A DNA stretch of 64,000 nt from Malurus cyaneus samueli (Eukaryota > Chordata > Aves > Passeriformes > Maluridae): assembly GCA_009741485.1 (NCBI GenBank), contig CM019236.1:46154632-46218631 (forward strand), in the 5' to 3' direction. Positions within the stretch are counted from its first letter, which is position 1. Every line of letters starts with the position of its first letter. Below the pieces are notes generated by a model. It had not been told where the DNA came from, searched no databases, and saw only the letters and a program-made list of their open reading frames with translations. This document shows, piece after piece, positions 8,636 to 22,640 of this stretch. The translations under genes and the position numbers were made by a program.

Positions 8636-11451
8636 GCTTTATTGTCATAATACTTTAGAAAGGCAGAGCTACACTACCAAGAAAGCAATGTGTTTTCAGT
8701 ACCAAACGATGCAGGCAGTCTCTACCACCAGCAAACATGAGTGGCCAATGATGACTGTCTTCAGGTAATACTTGTGTGTTTGCTTGCAACACTTGGTATG
8801 TTCCTATAATTGTAGTGGCCGAGTGCCAAATTCTGCTTCATCATTACACTTTGCTACTGTTTTTGTGTTTAGTAGGTAGAAATGAGTGGAGTTTCACTCA
8901 GGGTAAATTGTTGCTTCTGGTCAAATAATTGAGCATTTAAACATGATCTGGTGATTTCTTTGTGTTTGTGCTTGGGTATTTGCTTGTTTGGTTTGGTTTT
9001 CTTTGCTCTTTATTTGTAAATTTCCCATTCAAGCACCAGGTGCCATGCAAATGGGACAATAAAGATATTTCAGAACTCTTTATTTAATAAAAGGAAATAA
9101 GTGGAATAGTTTAATCTGTATAAACTGGTATGTAAACCACTGTACCATGGAAATACCCAAGCTGTGAGCAGTATAGTTAAGCCTTAAAAAACCTGCAAGC
9201 TAATCTCTACAGCAGCTGCAGTAAATAGCAGTATCATAGCATTAGTTTCATAGAGATAGTGTTTTGATCCTAATTCACAGCTAAAGGAAAACCAATAAAG
9301 TGTTCTGATAAGTGTTTGATGCTAACAATATATCCATAAGGTTAAAAAGAAATCATATCTACTGGAATTATGTGAAATATTTAGGTGGGGCACTTTATTG
9401 CAACAAAGAAAAAGCATAAACATAATGTCTAAAAAAAAGACAAGCCTTCTACTTATTTACTTTGTTATTCCAAGGCTATGTAGTAAATAAGATAACCATG
9501 TCTCAAAGTATTCCTTCACACTGCTTTCAGTAAAGGTTGGCATTCCCTACCAAGCTAATGAAGTAGCACTGTCAAATATACATGAAAGACAAATTAAGGA
9601 GTCCTTTAGAATTTTTCCTGCAGATCAGAAAAACCCACACTGTGCTGCTAGGGAAGACTCCCCTGTAGCAGGTTGCTGTTGCAAATTCATAAATGCTCAT
9701 TTTCCTGACCAAGCCCATTAGGAGAAATGAGTTGTTTTAGCTGGAATCTGCTTGCCTTGGAGTTGGAATCTCACATGGTGTTTTCCTTTTGCTCTGAATG
9801 TGGAGTTGCTGACTGAAGGACAGCTTCACTCTCCAGTTGAGGATAGCTTTAAAGAAGCTTTTACACAGTTTGAAGTGACTTCTTCCTATTTTAAAATTAA
9901 TAGTGGAAAGGTAAGTTGTGCAATCATGACCTTAAAACAACCCTTTAGGGACGTACCACACCTTTCTGTGCTGCAGTTTTATTATGTATGTGGACATTGA
10001 CAAAATGCCAAATAAATAAAAATCTCTTGGCAAGTGGAAAGACCTTGCAAGCACTCCAAGAAAACCATTTTCTACAATCAAAAGGAGAAAAGAGAAACAC
10101 TGAGAGATTCAGGAAGATACTAATTAGTATGCATAATGTGTAATCATCTTAGTATTACTCAAAAGCAGCTTACCACAAAGCAAAATGCTACAACAGATAT
10201 TCTTAATTTTCAATTATTTGAGTCCTAGGAAATTGAGGTCCTTCCAAAACTTTGCTTTAAAATTAGAGGAAACAATTCATTGCCACAGCTTAATTTAGTG
10301 CGGTTAAAAAGAGCATTGGTTTTTGAAAAACCTGTCAATAAACTGTTTCTGCAGAACAATATTCTCATAAAGCAAGTGCAAATGTCAGTTTTGCCAGTTA
10401 AGTACTGCTTTCATTGTAGACACCATTGACTCTTATAGGAACTCACCAAAAGGATGTCTGCCAAGAAGACTAGGGTATCATAGGATAACAGGAATGTTTG
10501 GAGATACAGTGGCAAGGATTTCAAGATAAAACCGTAAAAATAAGGAAAACAGATTTTAAAATCTTCTTTGAAAGCTGAGTGATAAAATGACTGCAAGAGC
10601 AGTGGACTTCCAATCTCCAAAAATGTCATCTATACCCCCCAGTAGTTATGTGCCAGCTCTGGCTATCTGCACCTGTCAGCAAAAGGTGAGCACCCCATGC
10701 TCCCTGCAAATACTAATTAAATGTATCAGGTGGACTTAATCTAAGCAGGGGAGAATCTGGCTACGTGAAAAAAGTTTATTTCTTCTTTGGTTTCTTTTGG
10801 CACAAAATTAGGCTTGTTATCACCAGCTGAATTTTTCCTGGGGAGCAAAAGATGTTATTGGCTGGTTTGTCCCACATATGTTTTCTTCTCACTGACACCA
10901 TTTAAGTAGTTACATGTGGAGTAGAAGGTTCTCTTTTTCCCTTAGCTGGGTCTCTTTCTCTGGGAAGTGGGAATATAGACAACATTGGTGACCTAACATT
11001 CCTTGTCTGGATCAAAATAAATATGCAAATAAGTCAGAACAGACAAACATGTTGGTTTTGCACTTCTTTCAAGTGCAAGAATACTAACTCTAATTTAGTT
11101 TGTCTCCTTGTTATGTGATTGATATTTTGGAAATTCGTTTACTCTTTTTTACCCAGTTCTTTGCATATTATTTCAAGGAAAGTGGACATCAGCACTACAG
11201 AATACTGTGTAGACAGACTTCTGGCAATTTTATGGCTATTTGCCCAACTATGCAATGAGCTCTATGAGTGCACTGTAACTGAAGTTGTAAGTTTTATGGA
11301 TTCAGTGAGACAGACCTTGAAACTTGCTTTCATGTTTGGTTATCATGTTGGATATGTCATTTGCTTTCTTGTGGCTCTTTGATAAACCATTCTCCCAGAA
11401 TGCTTAATCAGTGTAAGAGAAAGTACTCAGGTAGAAAAACAGGAGCAACAA

Positions 11452-11562
11452 ACCGAACTCCACCCTCCCACTCCCCACAGCAAATAAACAACAAAGCCCC
11501 GAAACAAACAAAAGCCTGAAACAAACAAAAACAAACAAATCCACAACAACAAAAAAAACCAA
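11452..11562. repeat. A/C-rich low-complexity tract
   Basis: Purine-poor CCACCCTCCC followed by many AACAAA/ACAAAC units. The complement is a G/T-rich tract like the one at 57,997-58,120. Confidence 0.7.
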
Positions 11563-12713
11563 TTACTTTCTTATTTCAAAGAGATGTAAGTTACCGAAAT
11601 AAAAGCAGATGCTAGGCAACAATCTTGTCTGTAAACTATCCCTGATTTTGTTATTTGGGAGTTCGGCATTTTCCCTAGCAGAAAAAGTTCCATGATCCAT
11701 AAGTGTCCCACTAGTTTGGTCCTGTGTTTTGTACTATGGAAATCCTGATAAACCACAACATAAAAAAAACTGGTATCTAGATCTAGATCTTTTTTTCCTC
11801 TTTTCTGTTTTAAAAAGTCTTCTTTCATACCTTCACATTCAAATGTACATCTGGCTGCAGAGAAAGACATGAATGCAGAATCTAGGACACATTATTCTGT
11901 TCACAAAGTATAGCACAGCCCCATCTTGCTTTCTTGGCATCTGTGGCAACTGCAGCAAAAGTTCTTAGAATCTAAGTAATAATTCTTATTATTAAACCAT
12001 AATTTAACTGTACAATGCTGACCAAATCCCTTTGCCTCTTTGGTTCACATATGTGTGTAAAGATTGGGGTCACAGACCTGCAAGATAGCAGGAGAAAGGC
12101 TACTGGATTTGCTGTTTTCAGTATAAAAAGTCAAATTGTAAAAACTATCATCCACACTGTCCATGGGCTTTGTGATTCTGCAGTTCCAGGGAACAATAAT
12201 CCACTGTCTGAAGAAAGGTGTGAGTCAGGCAGTGCCCTGAGGGCCCTGAGCTGCGCTTAACATGTCAGGCAGCTACCAGCATCTTCCACAATCAGTAACT
12301 ATTTTACCAAGTTACATAAAATTCACAATTAGTAGGTCTATAATTGAACCAATTTAACCAATTCCCCAAGTATATGTACTTGTATAACCATTCTTAATGG
12401 CAATGTGAAGACTTCTGGCTAAGGTGTAATATACCAATATATCTCAGCTTGCACTAGAGAATCAGTCACATTGCATGAGCTTTTTCAATTTTGATCAAGA
12501 GTATGGTGCCAAAATCAGCAAAAAGCTATTGCTTTCTCACTACAATTTTAGCTGCTCACAAGGCGGGTTCAATTTAACCTGGTAGTAAACTATCTGTATC
12601 AATTGATATAATTTTATAGCATAATTCATATCCCCCTACAGGGAGACAAAGGAGAAAGATTTTCCCATGGTTTACAGTCAACTTTCACTCTTCAGGCTCA
12701 ATATTCACAAAGG

Positions 12714-12745
12714 GGCGGGGGGGGGGGCGCCGCCGGCACGGCAAC
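12714..12745 (+). repeat. Isolated GC spike with G-run
   Basis: A GGGGCG followed by about 10 G and then GCGCCGCCGGCACGGC lies inside otherwise AT-rich DNA. It may form a quadruplex and is a plausible site of length error. Confidence 0.6.
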
Positions 12746-15639
12746 TGTAATTTAGATGCATTTATTACAACACACAGAAATTTGATTTACCTGAGACCAG
12801 ATGCCAGCTGGTTGCCAAGTGAGCTCTGCTAGCTGAGTATTTAGTGAATGTCTCTCAAATTTTTGGCAACTGTGCCCGTCCTACCTTTAAATAAGGAACA
12901 CAGGGAGGAGATTAAGATATTTTTTATAAGCTGACCTGTAAAGAATTTATATTAAATTAGTTTTGTTCTGCTTTTGTAAAGCCTGTGGAATTTTAAGAAG
13001 AAGAGAAGCATTAGGAATTTTCTTTCCCTCTAACCCAATTTGCTTTCTAGGTCAGTGTGAAAATTAGCTGTTGGGAGTACCAAACCTGATCTTCCCAAAC
13101 AGTTTGGCAGACTAGTGAGAATAGGATGAGTCTCTATTCAATACAGCTATTGAAAATGCAAGGTATGAGTAACTATGTAACATGCTTGAGATTATCACAC
13201 TATAACCCCATGCAATTTAGGTGATCTTTAGCATGTCTCTCAATTATATAATCTCCTGTGGTAATTACAAGCCTATTTTCAAGCCTGTTTAAAAAAACTA
13301 AGATCTTTCTTGTACATAAGATCTTTCTTTCACTTAAGATCATGAACTGTGAATATCAAAAAAGCAGGAAACAGGATAATTTAACTGCCCAGACTGGTCA
13401 CATCAAAGGACGTAAAAATTCATCAGAATGGTGAAGCATTGGTTTGACTCCAACCATAGCATTCTTTCTTCAGAACATTCATTAAATACTGAAAGTAGGT
13501 GTTTAGCTGAAAACTAGAATATTTTCAATTTCATAGTTTTCTGCCATGTGTTGAACTTCCAGTTCCTTGCATCTTTTCATGTCATAGTTTCCCCTGTTTG
13601 TCAGGCTTCATACAAGTCTCCCACAACAAAGGAGATGTCCAATCTGAAAACTCAACTTTACCTGATGCCTTTCAGATGTCAAAAATAAGACTGCCCACTG
13701 GCTTGGTCTTTTGTTATCTGTCATTCAAAGCCCTTTTGCAATGGCTAGAAAGTGGAAACATAGATATGCAGATGATGTCTGAGACTTTGGTCAAACTCCA
13801 ATACTAGGCAGGCAAAAGTATGGGCTTCTGTGCTGCAAGAGGGGTGGTACAGTTGAAGTTGTTTTAAAACATTTGTGTCAAGACACTCTGATGTTACTGA
13901 ACTTGCCTTGAAATATTCGACACTTAAAACACATCTACTCACTGACCCTATGATAAAATTACAAGGCAAACCTGTTTTACCTTGGAGAAAGAGGCATAGG
14001 CTGAAATACTAGTTTCTATTTAGCCTGCATTCCACTTTTAATATGGACTGTTTTTTCCTCTTACTTTCATAATGAATTTGTTTAAAAGTGTGTATTATAG
14101 CTTCAGGATATGCTGCCAAAAGTAACAGCAGGTAGCTCCAAAATGTCAAGGGATGAGTTTTAGTCTAAGCCTGGACCAAGGCCAAACCTGGGGATGCAGT
14201 ACGTCTGGCTGAAGGCGTTCAATATTTTGTATGGCTGATGATGGGATGGTGTTTGAGGTTTGGATTCATTTATTATTCTGCAGTTTTTATATAAAACATC
14301 ACCCAGTAGGACTCATTATCTACTTAACTTCTTTGCAAAGTGTTTACACCAATAAAGTGATCTTCAGTCAAATGTAGAGTTCATATTATGTGTGCAGTGT
14401 CGGTTCATTTAACATGCCTATGTAGAGTGCATATTTACTGCTGAAATGTTGATAATGATGCTCAGATACTGTAAAATATCTTCCATACCTTTATAAAACA
14501 CAATTTAGTCTTTGTCTGTGCATCACTTTGGGTTACTGATGTTTTTGATTCATGTCTCGTGACCTGAAGTGACCTTGTATCCTTTCTTCATTTCCTTTCT
14601 AGAACCTTTCTATGGTTTTATGCTTCTACAGTCTCTACTGTAAACACCGTGTTTTATTGGTAAGGTTCTCTTCTGTTTAAACTATTTCAGGGGATGCTTG
14701 TGTTCTGATTATGTCTGTATACTCAGCTGATGGTGAAAGTTAATATCTCCCACAGAAAAACAAGATAAATCAGGCAATCAAATCTGGTGTTACATGTATA
14801 CAAATATTTTAGTATATACTGACAGTGTTTTCTGTATAAGAATCTCTACACAATTCAGCTATAAAACATTTCTACTATTCGTAGCTGTCATGATTATAGA
14901 TAAACAAGGAGACACCATGTCAGGAAAGGCCTACTTTGATACTTCATTAGTTCCTAAAAGGCCATGACCTTGGACTTAAGATATAGTGGGTTTATTTTTA
15001 ACATGAGAACACAGATGCCTTCTGTAAACAGAATAATGAAAGAGATTTGCCTTGTAATTTATGAAAAGGTCAGTGAGTAGATGGAACAAAAAGTGTCTTT
15101 TAAGTATCAAGTGTTTTAAGACAAGCTCAGTAAAATCAGAGTGTTTAGACACAAAAGTTTTAACGTAACTTCCAGTTTATAATTTGGCAAAGTTGGAATT
15201 CTTGTGCATATATGATCTCATCAAACAGAATGGCATATTTTATAATGCATACATAGATTATGTGGTTTTACACAATAAAGAGAGCATGTTATGGTATTGT
15301 TTCAAACTAAACTGTTTCCACCTGCGGAGATTTCTGCTATCTGTCTATTATCGTTTTCTTATTAGATTGGTTAAGCAATAAGATTTTGGTCATTAAGACT
15401 CATTTTTGGCTATTTAAAAAAAAGTATTTTAGTGGTAAAGCCTGTGAGAGTCTTGTATCACATTGCATTTTTTAATTTATTATGTATACAGTATATTCTA
15501 GAAAAACTTCGGCGAGTTTCTAAACAATCCTGTTTAGAAATGTAGGATGAGACATTTTTGTTTTTCAACAAGTGCTGTTTTCTTATAGTTGAGGAGACAT
15601 TGTGATTCTGGAGATCATGTCTGCAGAGTGATAGCACAG

Positions 15640-15812
15640 TCACTGTCCCTGGTCATGTTTAAAGAAAGACTGGACGTTGCATTCAGCACTAGGGTTTGGT
15701 TGATCAGGAGCTGTTAGGTCATCGGTTGGACTTTATTATTTCAAAGGTCTTTTCTAACCCCCTTTTCTAACCCCCTTTTCTAATCCCTCATTCTGGGATT
15801 CTGTGACTTCTC
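15640..15812 (+). mobile_element. CR1 LINE 3' fragment
   Basis: It reads as a diverged CR1 3' end: a CCCTGG...AAAGACTGGACGT segment, then GTTGGACT...AAGGTCTTTTCTAACC, ending in GGGATTCTGTGACT. A TTTTCTAACCCCC unit is repeated about three times at 15,749-15,787, inside the usual single CR1 motif, so it is a local expansion. Plus orientation from the tail. Confidence 0.75.
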
Positions 15813-18115
15813 CCTGCTGAAAACCTGCAGATGCTTTCTTAAAAGCAGAGTTTCCTGACTGGCCTTGTTTCTCATGATGTTATGTTTCATTATTTCTCTT
15901 CATATTTCTATGTAGCTTGGTAAGATATAGTCAGTATAGTACCACAGACTTGGGTGAATTTAATCCAGTTAAAAGTAACTATTTGTAAGCCCCAGAGCAT
16001 GCTCAAAGTGGAGAAAAGGCAATAGGTTTACTCTGCATGGGTGTGCCTATTGTTTTTCTGTGAACAAAATGAGCTCTGAATGATTTGTGATGCCAACCAG
16101 TGGCATCCCGTTTCAGAGGCAGGAATAGCTTCTGATTCTCTCATTGCTTTCCTGCAAAGGCTAAGTAGTGAGCCATGCAGCAGCTGCTGAGCATGGCAGG
16201 AGGATTTACCTTATCTACTCCTTTTGCTGCATCTGTGGATGCTTCAATGTGAGCTGCTATGTGTACTACAATGAACTATCACATGCTGTTCTGTTGGGGC
16301 TTTTGGGGACAGCCTATGATGGCTGCTACCAAGCACATTTGGACATGTGTTTGTTTTCAAGTTATATATTCACAAAAGACCACTGCCAAGGAAACACAGG
16401 TGTTTTGCTTTCTCTTGCCTCTGGAATGGCACTGTGCCCCCCTGTCATAGGATACTTGCACATTAGTTGCCATTCTTATAGTCTCAGATACCTTTAACCA
16501 CTGTGCAGTCCTTTATAAATTCATATTTATTAACTCCCAATTGTATTTAAGTATGATATGTGATTGAAAGTACTTGCTTCTACTGAAAAGGAAAGAAGGT
16601 TTTATTTATAATAAAGGAAAGCTGATGGTTTTGTTTTGGGGTTTTTTTCCTCTTTCAGTTACTGATTTCTGATGTGTTTAAAGCATGGTGTATAATCTTG
16701 CAGTGACTCATAATGTACTAATGAAGCACATCTCCTTGATCGTGCTAGCTGCCCCCTTCAAAGTCTAACATTTTACAACTCAGCATCCCTTCTTCTGTTA
16801 CTCCCACAGCAAAATTTTGTTATGTGACGTGCAGCTTCCTGTCTGATTCCTCAGTGTAATAACAGGGTTTCTGCAGCTGGGTTTCTGCAGCTGGCAGCAC
16901 AGGCTTCTTTGCTGTAGAAAGCCATTAATATCACAGCCGAGGGCCTGCTTGCCATGTCTTTGTTCGTCAAGTTTGCATCTGCCCTTCTGATTAGGCTCCA
17001 AAGCAGTGACTATGCCAAACTGGGAGGCAGAAATCTTGGGTGCTGAACTGTACCACCTGCTGCAGCTGGTGCAGTGCTGGCCTCCCACAAGCAGGTTAGT
17101 TTTAGTTGGTCTCTATGGTGTGTATCAGGCATATCATATCATGTGTGCTGAATGTAACTTTTTCATCTGTTCAGTTGAATGTGAGGGCTTCTGACTAGCT
17201 AAGTTTTATGTGGATTTTTATAGCAATCTAAAAAGAGAAAAGTGTGGTTGCACAACAGTCAGCACTTCGGCACTGGAGAACCCTGGGAGACTTTGTTCCT
17301 TGTCAGAATTGTTCCTTATAGTCTTAAGTTCATCCTTTTGCATTTTCTGATATGGCATATGTTGGGTTATGACCCGTGGTCATGCTAGGTTTGTGGGCAG
17401 TGTTGCTGTGCTGCTTAGAGGTGACAGCAAAGCAGAGGGCCATTACTGTGAGTATTGTATGAATAAGGCTTCTAAAACAAATGCAATATGGTTGTTTGCT
17501 AATTTTTTTCATCCCTTATCCCCCCAACCTCTCATGTTTTTAACAGTTTATATTCAAGCATCAGGAGTAAGCACCAGGACTCCCAATCACAGAGGAAAGT
17601 GTCCAGTGAGGAAGTGATTGACAAGACTACTTCAAGAGAGGAATTCATAGTAGTGGAGAAAAAGGGTGTGTGGTGAATGTGCCATTCATCCATGGGTAAT
17701 GCCTGCAAGCAATGGGATGCTGCTTTTAATGGATGGATAGAGTTTAAACCTGTGACAGATGCAACCCTGTGGCCACATGGGCAACAACAGACCAGGTAGG
17801 AGGAGCACATGTAAAAGGGTTTGGCACACTCCACCCCAACAGGCTCCTGCTTTTGGGGTTGATGGTAAGTAGACCTCTCCATGTCTGTGGGAGATGGGAG
17901 GCTGCTCTGGGGCAGCTTGGGGGTAGAATTAAGCTTTTCTGTACTCATCACACGCTTATATTTGAAAATTCATGTTTTGTGACACTGACTTTACTTATCT
18001 AGCTCCACAATTTCTATACCCTACTCACAGAATTCAAAGTTATTGACATTTTTTCAATCCTATGCTGCTTGAAGAAGACCTTTATTCTTTGCAATCATTG
18101 CTTTTGTTGGGGATA
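15813..18115. other. Intergenic sequence before the duplicated block
   Basis: No gene recognised. A 13-bp TTTCTGCAGCTGG unit is repeated in tandem at about 16,868-16,894. The ORFs at 16,168-16,497 and 17,532-17,951 have no recognisable domains. Confidence 0.45.
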
Positions 18116-19063
18116 GCAAACATGGTGCCTCATATCCCTGCCTTCCCCTCCGGGGTGTCTGCAGCCTCCCTGCCAGGGCAGTGGACCTGCCTTTTTTTGG
18201 TGTTTTTTGTTTTTTTTTTTTTTAAAACTTAGACAGTAGTAGCTAGAAAACTGCCAAATGCCGTGTCAGAGACGGATGTGAGTTTTAGGAGAGGGTACGT
18301 GGTGCCATCTAGAGGAGGGCGGCCCTGAGGGGTAGGGACGGGAACAGGACACGCTGTGCTACATGTTTGGAGCCAATCTGAAGATGAGCCATGGGGAACC
18401 TGCAGAAAAAAACCCCAGCCCCAGCCTATTGAATTCTTTTGGAAAACCTCAGTAAATGGTGTGCTATACTGCTGTATTTGCAAAGCTTTTGCATATCCCT
18501 GGAAAAAACGCGAAGAACACTGTATTCTTTTTTATTCCAGTAGAAAAGAGAATGCCTGTTTGCGTATTTTAATAGCCCTGGCGTCTATTAGTGCTGTCTA
18601 GCTCCTAGGATGCAGACAGAAGCAGCTCTGACCTGGCAAAACCAGATTTCATCCTTCATTCTTGCTGTGTCTTCTTTGTTTTTTGAACCTTGCACAATCT
18701 GATGCTTCTGGCGTGTATTAGCTTTTGATCAGCAGACAGAAGGTTCAGTAATGGTTGGTTGTGAGGGTGTTAGTATCTTAAGAGCAAGAGAAAGAGCATC
18801 ATAACCTCATTCCTTGTATCCCAGATCTGCAAGGTAGTAAAAATTAATATTTTTTTCAACCAGGACCTATACCAGCAAGTTGATTCGGTGTGAAATTATG
18901 TGCACAAAGTTTCTTGTGGGTAAGAAACTCTCAAACACTTCAGCCATGAATCTTCAGGCACTGCTGGGACTGCTGGAACTGCAGGCTTTCAGCATGGCAG
19001 TCGTTGCTTGACAAGGTCAGCTCTCTCTTTTCAAGTCATGTGTTTTTAGTGAATTGACCTTGT

Positions 19064-19144
19064 TAAAGGAAACTGTCCCATCCTGTAGGTTAAACTGTCC
19101 CATCCTGTATGTTAACTCTCCCATCCTGTAGGGCTGTAGGTTAA
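19064..19144. repeat. Approx. 22-bp minisatellite, three units (unit A)
   Basis: Three imperfect copies of a unit containing CTGTCCCATCCTGTA and GTTAAA, followed by a partial GGCTGTAGGTTAAAG. The same array recurs in unit C at about 26,751-26,831. Confidence 0.85.
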
Positions 19145-22088
19145 AGCTGAAGGAGCAGAGAGAGTGTTAGGTCTGGTTGATTTGAGGTCTATTAAGCACT
19201 GGCTTCTTGGAGACATGTACAAGCTGAGGCACCGTGAATACCCTGTGATTGCTGCAGCAAAATGTACAAACAGCAGTGTAAGGCCAGCTAGTTGTGTTTG
19301 ATAACTTTCTCCTGAATTTGTTGTCACATTGGGAGATTTCTAAATAGAAACTAGTGTCTTTCAAGAACTGAAAATTTTTCCCAAAGGTCATTGTTATATT
19401 GCTTACAAAAACTCTAGAATAACAGCTAATATGCAGTGCAGTCTAATCACATTTTGAAACCCATCACGACTTCTCTGATAAGTAATATTAGGTGTTGACC
19501 AGGGTAAGTGTGTATTTGACAAGGCTTTTTTCAGTGAGTTCATTTGATCACATCAGCCTCACCACAAGGGGTTCACTTGAAAGGACTCTTTAACATCTAG
19601 TGGCTGTTTGACACCCTGAGGTCTCCAAGTGTTTACTGAAAAGAGCAAACCAATGAACACCAAGGAATGTGAAGTACTTTGTCATGTAGGTATTTCCCTT
19701 GCTCACTGTCAGAAGCTAAGGAAGGTCCAAAAATAGAAGTGCAAGCTCAGGTGACAACTTGTGACTTGTCTTCTACTGCATGACACCGTCTAAGTGGTGC
19801 AAATGTGATGAAGCTTTTCCATCTGTGTAAGAGAAGCAAACAGCCTCCTCCTGCCCATACCAATTTACTTTGTGCTATTTAATGAGGTCACTGTCCACCG
19901 AGATCGGTCAGATCTGTGGCTGGTCAGTACCACCATGTGCAGTAGCAGAAGGATTTGAATCTGGGACATAGCACAGCAGCAAGAGCATATGGGCAGTTGC
20001 TCTTTCAAGCAGGTACCTTGTGATAGCACCCAGGTTTTCAGGATCTCTGACAGCATCACATGCCACACACACATACTTGTACTACCCTTGGAGTTCCTGG
20101 CTTGCTTACTGAAGTTCAGTGTGAAGTGCTTTTAATTGCTAAATGTTGCATTATGTGGCTGAAATTCATTGCTGGTCATAACCACATTAGGTAAAAACTA
20201 TGTGAAGCAGTCTGGAGGCCATCTACACGCCAGTGGTGCCTCCCTGTATGCAGTATAGAGTCTGTTTTCTGTTGTGTGTAGGGGAGTTCAGCTTCCCACT
20301 ACGGAGAAGAAAAATACAGCCTCCCTAACATGACTGGTGATAGATTCTCTTCTTAGAACAGAATGTAGGATAAATTAACTTCTTAGAAGATGGGTGGTGA
20401 AGTCATGAGTAAAGGAGTAAAACGATGAGGAGGTGACTACAATTTTGTATGTCTTCCCAGAACCTTTGTGTCAGATGACGGTGTAGAGGGAGTCATTTCT
20501 GGGTCAGGTTTAATATTAAAAATGAGATGGGGGGTGGGAAGAGTCCTTTTTTTTTAACAGACAGGCTTTCCACACAGGGAAATGTGGTTCTGTCAACCCA
20601 TTAGGTTCCGTTATCATGGGTCCTGCATCAGCCAGCAGGGTTTTCAATTGAGTCACTTTCTGCTAGATCTTCCTGGAGAGGAGACAGTTCTGACACTGGT
20701 CGGTTCACTTAATTATTTCCAAGCAGACTCCTGGGGGCATTATGGAATTTTGCAGCCTAGAGGAGGTGCTCACTAGGAACTGAGACTGGACTTGTGATTT
20801 GCAGTAACAAGAGAAACAAAGATCAGCAGAGGAGTAAATTAAAATCACATTCATTTTGAAGTCAAAGAAATGCTTTCTATTTCTACTATGTTTGGTTCCA
20901 ACAAGCCAGTCTTGCTTCTGCAAGCAAGATATGTGGGACATTGTATGACTGGAGACAAAATAAATTGTGCAGAAAATATTTTCTGCAAGATCTGTGGCAT
21001 AATCACTTATGTTTCTGTGTGCATCTCAAAGGTAGATGCTTAGCTAAATATGTATTAAATAAAAATGTTTTCAAGGGCATTCCACAGCTCCCCTTTAGAA
21101 CACACAGGGAAACACCATAAAGAAACCACACCATTATAAAGCAGCTTTATCCATATAGGCATTGTTACCTCACTTTCTATTCTGAGAAAGAACCTATTGT
21201 ATACCACAGTAAATAAGATTAAATATAAGAAAACATCTGCTTTTCATCTTAGATCAAATTAATTAATAAGATTAAAAATGAAAACATCTGATGGGCAAAA
21301 ATGTTGACTTACCCCTGACTGGTCATGTTTAGCAACATGGAGTGGTTTAAAAGTTATTAAGCATTTAAGAAAAAAAAGTGTAGTGTATCAAATACCAAAC
21401 TTTATATTATACACAGTGTATCCGTAAACTGTGACTAAAGGTGAAACATTTCTAAAATACCTCTGATAATGAAAAAATTTATTGTAAAATATGTCTTCAA
21501 TGGCTTGAACAAAATACTCATTGTGTGTGGACAAAACAGCTTTATTCAGCAGTAATTCTTGGATTTAGCTCCTGTTGGGGTTGAGATGCAGGAAAAGTGA
21601 TGGATTTTACAGCAGGGAAGCTGGAATCCATAGCAAACACCTATTTAATATAGGGCCATAACAGTGATGTGATTTGGAATAGGAGAGCTGAATTTGATTA
21701 TTTTCTCTGAGTTCCTGGAGTTATCACCACATGTGTTAATATTCTCATAAAAATGTCTTTAGTGTGCAAGATGTTGAGGATAGATACTGCACCACAAAAC
21801 TGCATGACAGGTGTTCCACCTCTAGATTTAAGAGCTCCCTTTTGTCAAGTGATCACATAGCACGGGGTGTTGTTTTCTCTTTCTGTCAGCAGTTATATCC
21901 TATTGTGTTTCCTCATTCTTTACTGATTTGTACATGCTCAGGGCTCCTGTAAAATCAGCCTTGTAGGCACTCAGAAAAATGACCAAATAACCTTACCCAA
22001 ATGCTTTTGGAAAGCTGCACATATCAACTTACTTTGTACCTGATTCCCAGCACAGGAGTCTCTCTCACTTTTGTTCTCATATGCTCAA

Positions 22089-22506
22089 CCAACACTCAAG
22101 ACAAAGAACTTAAAAATTTGTCACAAGTAGCAAACAGAAAGGAGATGCTTTTTACATACTGCTTTGAAGTGATGAGTTTACTTACAAAAGAATAAAAAAA
22201 TATGTGTTTCTGAGCCATGTATCAAAGTGCTTTTCCTTTTCAAAGCTTTCTTCTCACACAATCTTCTGAAACCGTATGCTTTTATCTCTCTAGTAATTTG
22301 TTACCTCTTTTTGCTCTTTTTTTTTTTTTTTTTTTTTTTGGGACACATGGTGGTTCAGCTGAAGGAGAGAACTTTAAAAACCAGAACTAGATTATAGATC
22401 AAAATAGCCTTAAATATGTCTTGGTTAGAACTTTTGGTCTCTTTTCAGAGAAAAACCTTACTAGCTGCTTTAAAATTCTCCCAGTCAACATAATCTATTT
22501 TCCCAT
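22089..22506. repeat. Overlap sequence left of the N gap
   Basis: This matches the sequence right of the gap (22,641-23,056) over its whole length, and unit C at about 29,836-30,264. Differences are dominated by one-base indels, including a T-run of different length in each copy. The pattern is that of two contig ends that overlap but were not merged. Confidence 0.88.
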
Positions 22507-22638
22507 NNNNNNNNNNNNNNNNNNNNNNNNNNNNNNNNNNNNNNNNNNNNNNNNNNNNNNNNNNNNNNNNNNNNNNNNNNNNNNNNNNNNNNNNNNNNNN
22601 NNNNNNNNNNNNNNNNNNNNNNNNNNNNNNNNNNNNNN
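22507..22638. other. Assembly gap (132 N)
   Basis: A run of 132 N. Both flanks carry the same sequence, so the true gap may be zero or negative. Confidence 0.99.
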
Positions 22639-22640
22639 AA

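Larger units (their letters stand above)
8636..15639. other. AT-rich intergenic region upstream of CDKN2B
   Basis: No gene recognised. ORFs are short and show no family features. It holds an A/C-rich low-complexity tract (about 11,452-11,562), a TCTAGATCTAGATC-type repeat near 11,777, and a GC spike at 12,714-12,745. Mammalian synteny would place the antisense lncRNA region (ANRIL) and then DMRTA1 on this side, but neither is recognisable here. Confidence 0.5.

Noticed and set aside
16168..16497. 109-residue plus-strand ORF with hydrophobic, Cys-rich content
   Set aside because: No recognisable domain or splice context; chance ORF in intergenic DNA.
19064..19144. CRISPR-like repeat array
   Set aside because: Three imperfect 22-bp units with no spacers in a vertebrate genome; a minisatellite.
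20582..20776. ORF repeated at 20.6, 24.2 and 28.3 kb, suggesting a gene family
   Set aside because: The repetition is explained by the duplicated block; the frame is short and differs at its start in the middle copy.
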